Position numbers and translations under genes: made by a program. A stretch of 19,582 nt of DNA from CAG-877 sp963645945. Lineage in GTDB: Bacteria > Bacillota_I > Bacilli_A > RF39 > UBA660. Within the stretch, counting starts at the first letter, position 1. The number at the start of each line of letters is the position of its first letter. The stretch covers positions 1-19,582 of the forward strand of contig CAVIUA010000035.1 of the NCBI GenBank assembly GCA_963645945.1, read 5' to 3'. A model generated the notes under the pieces. The model worked only from the letters and a program-made list of their open reading frames with translations. It made no database searches and had not been told where the DNA came from. Shown one piece after another: positions 14,806 through 19,582 of this stretch.

Positions 14806-15985
14806 AGTAGAATTATTATCTCCAGCAGGAGACTTAGAAAGATTAAAAGTAACTCTTTTATATGGTGCCGATGCCGTATACATTGGCGGACAAAAATATA
14901 GCTTAAGAGCTAATGCTACAAACTTTTCATTAGAAGAAATAAAAGAAGGTTGTGATTTTGCTCATAAACTTAATAAAAAAGTATATCTAACATTAAACAT
15001 CGTTTTTCATAATGAAGATATGAGTGAAGTAGAAGAATACATAAAAAACGTAGTAGAAGCAGGAATAGACGCATTTATAGTATCTGATCCGTTTATTATT
15101 TCACACATTAAAAATAATTATAAAAATGTAGAAGTTCATTTATCTACTCAAAATTCAACAAGTAATTATAAAGCAGTTGAATACTTTAAAAGTGAAAGTA
15201 TAGATAGAGTTGTTCTTGCAAGAGAAGTAGGTAAAAAAGACATAAAAGAAATAATTGATAAGACTCATGTTGATATTGAAGTATTTATTCATGGAGCTAT
15301 GTGTACTTGTTTTTCAGGAAGGTGCGCTTTATCTAATTATGTAACAAATAGAGATGCTAACCGTGGTGGATGTGCCCAAGTATGTAGATTTGCCTTTAAA
15401 ACTGATGAAGAAAAAGAGTTTACCATGGCAACAAAAGATTTAAATATGGCAGAATATATCACTGACCTTATTGATATTGGTGTTAAGAGCTTAAAAGTAG
15501 AAGGAAGAATGAGATCATTATATTATCTAGCAACGGTAATAGGAACATATCGCGAAATAATAGATAGATATTACAATAAAACATTGACTAAAGAAATAAT
15601 GCAAGAGTTAGAATATCGTCTAAGTAGAGTAGCAAACCGTGAAGTGTCAACACATTTCTTCTTAAAAGAAGCAGATTATGACGATCAGTATTATTCAGGA
15701 CGTCAAGAACTATCAAATCAAGATTATTTAGGTTTAATAACATCCTATGATAAAAAAAATAATTGTATAGTATTAGTAGAAAGAAATTATTTTAAACCAG
15801 GTGATAAAACAGAAATATTTACACCTACGGGTGAAGTATATAAATATATAATCGAAAAAATTTATGATGAAGACATGAACGAACTAGAAGTTGCTAGACA
15901 TCCAGAACAAGTCTTAAAATTAAAGTTTGATCATAGTCTACCAGCATATTCTATGATTAGATTAATAACAAAGGAGGAAAAATAA
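14798..15985 (+). CDS. trhP2: U32-family protein, YrrO/TrhP2-like tRNA hydroxylation subunit
   Basis: A 395-residue U32-family ('peptidase') protein whose B. subtilis relative YrrO, with YrrN, forms 5-hydroxyuridine at the tRNA wobble position. The N-terminal barrel starts ELLSPAGDLERLKVTLLYGA with DAVYIGGQKYSLRA. The U32 signature HGAMCTCFSGRCALSNY contains C169, C171 and C176, and GGCAQVC adds C192 and C196; this set supports an iron-sulfur cluster as in characterised members. KSLKVEGRMRS and YSGRQEL follow, and a small beta-barrel forms the C-terminus. Start ATG 14798 has AGGTGAAG just upstream and overlaps trhP1. It is not expected to be a protease, despite the family name. Confidence 0.9.
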   Translation: MAKVELLSPAGDLERLKVTLLYGADAVYIGGQKYSLRANATNFSLEEIKEGCDFAHKLNKKVYLTLNIVFHNEDMSEVEEYIKNVVEAGIDAFIVSDPFIISHIKNNYKNVEVHLSTQNSTSNYKAVEYFKSESIDRVVLAREVGKKDIKEIIDKTHVDIEVFIHGAMCTCFSGRCALSNYVTNRDANRGGCAQVCRFAFKTDEEKEFTMATKDLNMAEYITDLIDIGVKSLKVEGRMRSLYYLATVIGTYREIIDRYYNKTLTKEIMQELEYRLSRVANREVSTHFFLKEADYDDQYYSGRQELSNQDYLGLITSYDKKNNCIVLVERNYFKPGDKTEIFTPTGEVYKYIIEKIYDEDMNELEVARHPEQVLKLKFDHSLPAYSMIRLITKEEK

Positions 15986-15986
15986 A

Positions 15987-16358
15987 ATGTATAAAAAATT
16001 TTATAATGCAACAGTATATGAAACAACAAAGGATCATCCAAAGAAAGAAATTGGTAAAATAATAGTAGAAAAAAGCTTATTTGGAGTGCAAGAAATAGTA
16101 TCAGGAATAGAAATGGATAGAGTAATAACACCAGGACCAATTTGCCTATTTGCTGAATCAGATATAGAAAAATATGGACATTACATATATGTTAGTAATA
16201 ATTCTATAAACGCCTCTAATGTAGCAACAAGTAAAGAAGTAGAAGAATATATAGATAACTATGAAAAAAATCCGTTCAAAAAAATTGCTGATGAGATAGT
16301 AACAAAAAAACAACAATCAAAAGCCTTAAAAAAAGTTCATAATAAAAAAACAAAGTAA
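15987..16358 (+). CDS. Small basic hypothetical protein between trhP2 and dgt
   Basis: A 123-residue protein I do not recognise. Residues 1-75 look like a compact mixed alpha/beta domain with regular hydrophobic spacing (GKIIVEKSLFGVQEIVSG and RVITPGPICLFAES); residues 85-123 are strongly basic with many lysines and look helical or disordered, compatible with nucleic-acid binding. There is no signal peptide or membrane segment. AAGGAGG (15971-15977) within the end of trhP2 supports the ATG at 15987. It begins one base after trhP2 and its stop overlaps an ATG of dgt, so it is inside the operon. No such gene occupies this place in Bacillus. Function unknown. Confidence 0.75.
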   Translation: MYKKFYNATVYETTKDHPKKEIGKIIVEKSLFGVQEIVSGIEMDRVITPGPICLFAESDIEKYGHYIYVSNNSINASNVATSKEVEEYIDNYEKNPFKKIADEIVTKKQQSKALKKVHNKKTK

Positions 16359-16372
16359 TGAAGGAAATATTT

Positions 16373-17497
16373 ATGGAAAATCTAGATATAATTAAAGAAA
16401 ACTTTCAAAAACAAGAAGAAATATATACAAAATATGCAACAAAAAGCAAAGACGCTATTCGTTTTGAAAAAATATTAGATGATGATATCCGAACATCATT
16501 CTTTAGAGATATAGATAGAATTATTCATGCTTTAAGTTATACAAGATATTTAGATAAGACACAAGTATATTCATTTAAACAAAATGATCATATATCAAAA
16601 AGAATGACTCATGTCCAATTAGTTAGTAAAATTGCTAGAACTATAGGAAGAGGACTAGGTTTAAACACCGATTTAATAGAAGCTATAGCGCTAGGACATG
16701 ATATAGGTCATACTCCATTAGGTCATACAGGTGAAGCAATTTTAAATGAAATATCTTTACGAGAACTAAATGAATACTTTGCTCATAATATACAAGGCGT
16801 AAGACATTATATGTACGTAGAAAATAATGGAAATGGTCTTAACTTAACAGTACAAGTACTAGATGGAATAATGTGTCATAATGGAGAACTATTATCCAAT
16901 AAATATGAGCCGGATATAAACAAAACAAAAGAAGAATTTTTAAAACAATATCAAGATTCATATAAAGATTTAAAAAAATCATTACAAAATAGACCTATGA
17001 CATTAGAAGGTTGTGTTGTACGTATTAGTGATGTAGTAGGCTACATTGGCAGAGATATAGAAGACGCTATCAATTTAGGATTATTTAAAAGAGATGATTT
17101 ACCAAAAACAATTACTAAAGTTTTAGGAAATGATAATAAAGATATAATAAATACAATTGTTACAGACATTATTGATAATAGTATAAATAAACCATATATA
17201 ACAATGAGTAAAAAAATATATGAATCATTAAATGAGTTAAAAAAATTTAATTATGAAAATATTTATAGTAAAAGTTTAAGTAAAGAAGAAATAGAATATT
17301 ATAGAAAAGGCATGAATAATATATATAACAGATATTTATCCGATATAGAAAATAATAATACAGAAAACATTATATATAAAATATTTTTAAATAATCAAAG
17401 TGCAAAATATTTAAGAGAAACATCATCAAAACGTCAAGTAATAGATTTTATTGCCGGCATGACTGATGAATTATTTCTATCGGAAATAGAAAAGTAA
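16373..17497 (+). CDS. dgt: HD-domain deoxyguanosine triphosphate triphosphohydrolase-like protein
   Basis: Dgt-family enzymes hydrolyse dNTPs, classically dGTP, to deoxynucleoside and triphosphate. The protein is 374 residues with the HD metal-binding site: H80 in RMTHVQLVS, H109-D110 in LGHDIGHTP, followed by H113 and H118 in LGHTGE; the late aspartate is in RISDVVGYIGRDIEDA. The family start pattern RDIDRIIHALSYTRYLDKTQV is present. The start at 16373 is chosen because AAGGA (16361-16365) is seven bases upstream; the alternative ATG at 16358 overlaps the preceding stop (TAATG) and has no clear binding site, so it remains possible by coupling. Specificity for dGTP is inferred only. Last gene of the trhP operon; no terminator seen after it. 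Confidence 0.87.
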   Translation: MENLDIIKENFQKQEEIYTKYATKSKDAIRFEKILDDDIRTSFFRDIDRIIHALSYTRYLDKTQVYSFKQNDHISKRMTHVQLVSKIARTIGRGLGLNTDLIEAIALGHDIGHTPLGHTGEAILNEISLRELNEYFAHNIQGVRHYMYVENNGNGLNLTVQVLDGIMCHNGELLSNKYEPDINKTKEEFLKQYQDSYKDLKKSLQNRPMTLEGCVVRISDVVGYIGRDIEDAINLGLFKRDDLPKTITKVLGNDNKDIINTIVTDIIDNSINKPYITMSKKIYESLNELKKFNYENIYSKSLSKEEIEYYRKGMNNIYNRYLSDIENNNTENIIYKIFLNNQSAKYLRETSSKRQVIDFIAGMTDELFLSEIEK

Positions 17498-17518
17498 ATA
17501 TAGAATAATCGAAAACAC

Positions 17519-17547
17519 TTGCTAAAAACAGTAATATGTGTTATAAT
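17519..17547 (+). promoter_or_regulatory. Promoter of the tandem paralog pair
   Basis: TTGCTA (17519-17524), exactly 17 bases, TATAAT (17542-17547) with TG at 17539-17540 (extended -10). A TTG 'start' at 17519 is actually the -35 box. The 15 bases ending at the TATAAT are the same as in the typA promoter (AATATGTGTTATAAT). Transcription should begin near 17554. Confidence 0.85.
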
Positions 17548-17575
17548 ATGCCTACTTTTGAAGGGAGTGGGAGAT

Positions 17576-18217
17576 ATGCAATATCTTGGTAAAAATAAAG
17601 AAGAAAAACATAAATATATTGTATCAGTAATTGATAATGGAGAAACATTTAGTATAAAGTTTGCTGATGGAACAGTATATGATGGATATGAAAAAAGTGA
17701 AGAAAATTTAAGTCTGGTTAGTAATGTTATGGAAGTTCAAGCGCAAGAAGCAACAGAATTGGAAGGATACTATAAAGGACAAGTTGCTATTAATGCAGCA
17801 ACAACAGTAGCTGGAACTGCAGCAGGAACATATGTTGTAAATGAATTAGCAAATGCACTATCTTCATCAGTTTCATCAATTACTCCAGAAACAGCAACAG
17901 TCGCAACAGGTGTAACAATAGGTATAGGTGCATTACTTGGAGCAAAACATATTGTTGTTAATGCAAAAAAAATATCTGAAATTAAAAAATTTATTTTACG
18001 TGATTCTATGAAAGAAGACTTAGATAATATAGAAGATTATCCACATGCATTTACGGGAGTAAGAACTAAAGTAAAAGAATTAGTTGAAAACTTCGATAAT
18101 CCATTTGGAGCAATACATTCAGAAGAATATACAACAAAAGACCTTATGAGAATAAGTCAAAATATTGACAGAGAAAAAGTTTATCAATTAACACCAGCTA
18201 AGAAAAAACAAATATAA
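17576..18217 (+). CDS. Uncharacterised membrane-hairpin protein, paralog A
   Basis: A 213-residue protein of unknown function. Residues 1-62 are a conserved cytoplasmic-looking domain (QYLGKN; TFSIKFADGTVYDGYEKS). Two hydrophobic segments follow at about 70-92 and 107-128, rich in Ala, Gly and Thr, separated by a short Ser-rich loop. Residues 134-213 form a charged C-terminal domain with NIEDYPHAFTGVRTKV and YTTKDLMRISQNIDREK. Both ends would lie on the same side of the membrane. No catalytic motif is seen. AGGGAG (17562-17567) supports the ATG at 17576. The next gene is a paralog with the same architecture, sharing both soluble domains but not the membrane segments. Confidence 0.82.
   Translation: MQYLGKNKEEKHKYIVSVIDNGETFSIKFADGTVYDGYEKSEENLSLVSNVMEVQAQEATELEGYYKGQVAINAATTVAGTAAGTYVVNELANALSSSVSSITPETATVATGVTIGIGALLGAKHIVVNAKKISEIKKFILRDSMKEDLDNIEDYPHAFTGVRTKVKELVENFDNPFGAIHSEEYTTKDLMRISQNIDREKVYQLTPAKKKQI
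17651..17700 (+). repeat. Duplicated N-terminal coding segment (copy 1; copy 2 at 18344-18393)
   Basis: The 50 bases at 17651-17700 and those at 18344-18393 differ at only two positions by eye, both third codon positions. They encode the SIKFADGTxYDGYEKS region in the two paralogs. Sequence on both sides diverges, so this is a short well-conserved core within a gene duplication. Confidence 0.85.
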
Positions 18218-18218
18218 T
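18188..18218 (+). promoter_or_regulatory. Possible internal promoter of paralog B
   Basis: TTAACA (18188-18193) and TATAAT (18213-18218), 19 bases apart, at the 3' end of paralog A and over its stop codon. The spacing is long and there is no TGn, so it is only a candidate. Confidence 0.25.
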
Positions 18219-18268
18219 AGTAATTAACATTTTCAAATTAAATTTCCTGATTTGAAGGGAGTATTAAA

Positions 18269-18886
18269 ATGTTATATCTTGGTAGAAATGAAAAAGATAG
18301 AAATCATTATATAACCGAAATAATTGATAATGAAGAAACTTTCAGTATAAAGTTTGCTGATGGAACAATATACGATGGATATGAAAAAAGTGACGAGAAT
18401 CTAAAAACAGTTACAGACATAATGACACAACAAGCAATAGATGCAAGAAAAGATAAAATGTATTTTGAAACAAAAGCAGCCAAAATAATAATCACGTCAT
18501 TAACTGCTACTACATTAGCTTCTTGGTTTATAGAAGAATTTGGAACTAATATAATGAATTTAAATATAGAACAAATAATTGTCGCAACAAGTGCAGTAAT
18601 AATAACAGGTTTTGCAACAGGAGGTTTTCTAGCATATTATAATACTGAAAAACTTAAAGAAATTGAAAAATTAGAATTACATGATTTTTTACAAGAAGAT
18701 TTAGAAAACATAGAAGATTATCCACATGCACTACAAGGCGTAAGAAAAGAAGTTAAAGAATTTGTAAAAAACACAAAAAATCCATTTAGTATAATAAATA
18801 CTGATCAATATACTACTGATGATTTACGAAAAATAAGTAAAAATATTTCAAGAGAAAAAACCTATTGTAAAAAATTAGAAAAATAA
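18269..18886 (+). CDS. Uncharacterised membrane-hairpin protein, paralog B
   Basis: A 205-residue paralog of the preceding protein, aligning without gaps through about residue 70. It shares YLGRN, DNEETFSIKFADGTIYDGYEKS-type residues (positions 20-41), and in the C-terminal domain NIEDYPHALQGVR, NPF and YTTDDLRKISKNISREK. The membrane part is different: two hydrophobic segments at about 73-91 and 103-124, built of Ile, Thr and Ala and including W86 and a GFATGG turn. Same predicted topology, with both ends on one side. AAGGGAG (18255-18261), in a leader similar to that of paralog A (TTGAAGGGAGT), supports the ATG at 18269. The gene ends just before the greA promoter. Function unknown. Confidence 0.82.
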   Translation: MLYLGRNEKDRNHYITEIIDNEETFSIKFADGTIYDGYEKSDENLKTVTDIMTQQAIDARKDKMYFETKAAKIIITSLTATTLASWFIEEFGTNIMNLNIEQIIVATSAVIITGFATGGFLAYYNTEKLKEIEKLELHDFLQEDLENIEDYPHALQGVRKEVKEFVKNTKNPFSIINTDQYTTDDLRKISKNISREKTYCKKLEK

Positions 18887-18890
18887 CATA

Positions 18891-18919
18891 TTGCTAAAAA
18901 AAAGAAAGTGTGATATACT
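18891..18919 (+). promoter_or_regulatory. Promoter of greA
   Basis: TTGCTA (18891-18896), exactly 17 bases, TATACT (18914-18919), with TG at 18911-18912 (extended -10). Its -35 and following bases (TTGCTAAAAA) match those of the promoter at 17519. Predicted start near 18926, giving a leader of about 58 bases. Confidence 0.85.
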
Positions 18920-18925
18920 ATCGCA

Positions 18926-18946
18926 AGTTGAGTCTAGCATTCAACT
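18926..18946 (+). promoter_or_regulatory. Leader hairpin at the 5' end of greA mRNA
   Basis: AGTTGA (18926-18931) pairs with TCAACT (18941-18946) across a nine-base loop, at or next to the predicted first transcribed base. It has no T tract. A 5'-end hairpin of this kind can stabilise mRNA; no riboswitch class is recognised. Confidence 0.35.
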
Positions 18947-18983
18947 AACAAGTTATATTAAACAATTAATGAGGTGATTACAC

Positions 18984-19454
18984 ATGGGAAATAAAAATAC
19001 AGTATATTTAACCCAAGAAGGTTTGGATGAACTAAAAAATGAATTAGATAATTTAATAAACGTAAGAAGACCAGAAAATATTCAGGCTATTAAAGAAGCA
19101 AGATCTCTAGGAGATTTATCAGAAAATGCTGAATATGATGCTGCTCGTAACGAACAAGCTCAAATTGAAGGCAGAATTAAACAATTAGAGAAAATGTTAG
19201 AAAACGTTTCAATTATTAGTGAAGTTTCAAAAGATAAAGTAGGCATTGGTAATACTGTTGCCATTAAATATGTTGATGATGACGAAGAAGATGAATATAA
19301 AATCGTTGGTAGTCAAGAAGCAGATCCTTTTGAAAGTAAAATTTCTAATGAAAGTCCAATTGCTAAAGCCTTATTTGATCATAAAGTTGGCGATATTGTA
19401 ACAGTAGAAAGCCCAAACGGATCTTACGAAATAGAAATAATCGAAATAAAATAA
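18984..19454 (+). CDS. greA: Transcription elongation factor GreA
   Basis: GreA enters the RNA polymerase secondary channel and stimulates cleavage of backtracked transcripts. The protein is 156 residues, the normal length. The N-terminal coiled-coil hairpin (about 1-75) begins VYLTQEGLDELKNELD; its tip GDLSENAEYDAARNEQ (about 43-58) carries the acidic residues needed for cleavage. The C-terminal FKBP-like domain includes EYKIVGSQEADP, ISNESPIAKAL and GDIVTVESPNG. GAGGTG (18971-18976) lies seven bases before the ATG. In Bacillus greA follows yrrO and udk; udk is missing here and the dgt and paralog genes stand instead. Own promoter and terminator. Confidence 0.97.
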   Translation: MGNKNTVYLTQEGLDELKNELDNLINVRRPENIQAIKEARSLGDLSENAEYDAARNEQAQIEGRIKQLEKMLENVSIISEVSKDKVGIGNTVAIKYVDDDEEDEYKIVGSQEADPFESKISNESPIAKALFDHKVGDIVTVESPNGSYEIEIIEIK

Positions 19455-19456
19455 TT

Positions 19457-19482
19457 AACAGTCAAGATGACTGTTTTTTTTC
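19457..19482 (+). terminator. Terminator of greA
   Basis: A perfect 8-bp stem (AACAGTCA, 19457-19464, with TGACTGTT, 19468-19475), an AGA loop, and a run of T through 19481. It is a strong intrinsic terminator just after the stop codon. Confidence 0.92.
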
Positions 19483-19524
19483 TATTTTTTTACAGACTTT
19501 TTTGTACACAAAAATTTATTCAAC

Positions 19525-19557
19525 AAAATTCAGTTCACAATTCCGTGAATTTTTTTT
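19525..19557 (+). terminator. Second hairpin with T run downstream of greA
   Basis: TTCAC (19534-19538) pairs with GTGAA (19545-19549), extendable outward by a G-U and an A-U pair, followed by eight T (19550-19557). A competing longer-loop fold pairs AAAATTCA (19525-19532) with TGAATTTT (19546-19553). Either way it looks like a back-up terminator. Confidence 0.5.
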
Positions 19558-19582
19558 GACCTTTACAACAAAGTATTGTATA
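19556..19582 (+). promoter_or_regulatory. Promoter cut by the right edge
   Basis: TTGACC (19556-19561) and, after exactly 17 bases, TATA at 19579-19582 where the window ends. It would drive a gene beyond the edge. The -10 is incomplete, so the call is tentative. Confidence 0.45.

Noticed and set aside
17519..17575. Hydrophobic N-terminal extension of paralog A resembling a signal peptide
   Set aside because: The TTG is the -35 box and the segment spans the -10; this is promoter DNA translated by chance.
1..19582. Mollicute genetic code (UGA as tryptophan)
   Set aside because: dnaE ends in TGA with lspA overlapping normally, all tryptophans seen are TGG, and genes are of normal length under the standard code.

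Overview
The window is strongly AT-rich (A/T third positions, long A and T runs) and reads with the standard bacterial code: dnaE ends in TGA and tryptophans are TGG, so this is not a UGA-Trp mollicute. Gene content and order point to a low-GC Bacillota, probably a Bacilli-type lineage such as the uncultured gut groups. The right half follows the Bacillus subtilis block reoM/ireB(yrzL)-ruvX(yrrK)-yrzB-mltG(yrrL)-trmR(yrrM)-trhP1(yrrN)-trhP2(yrrO)-(udk)-greA, with extra genes inserted and udk absent.

Left part (1-3323): typA with its own promoter and terminator; a one-membrane-span exported protein of unknown function with its own promoter and terminator; and rpmB (ribosomal protein L28) on the minus strand. 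The gene-free gap before dnaE holds the rpmB promoter, a strong dnaE promoter and a palindrome inside that promoter's spacer.

Middle (3324-10255): dnaE, lspA and a kinase-fold phosphotransferase form one unit. rluD follows with its own promoter. Converging on rluD is a minus-strand tspO-family gene broken by a one-base frameshift in an eight-base homopolymer; neither fragment makes an ORF of ordinary callable length. A rhomboid protease starts divergently from tspO.

Right part (10256-19582): one operon runs from ireB through ruvX, yrzB, mltG and trmR to an RsiV/PdaC-like membrane protein, then a terminator. A second runs from trhP1 through trhP2 and a small unknown gene to dgt. Then come two tandem paralogous membrane-hairpin proteins of unknown function, and greA with a strong promoter and terminator. 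A truncated promoter lies at the right edge.

Themes: cell-wall control (IreB, MltG, the RsiV/PdaC-like protein), lipoprotein maturation (LspA), replication and nucleotide pools (DnaE, Dgt), translation and RNA modification (TypA, L28, RluD, RuvX, TrmR, TrhP1, TrhP2) and transcription (GreA). The least explained elements are the tandem paralogs at 17576-18886, the frameshifted tspO and the palindromic dnaE promoter. Nearly every promoter I can read carries an extended -10 (TGn). No tRNA, rRNA, CRISPR array or insertion sequence was seen.
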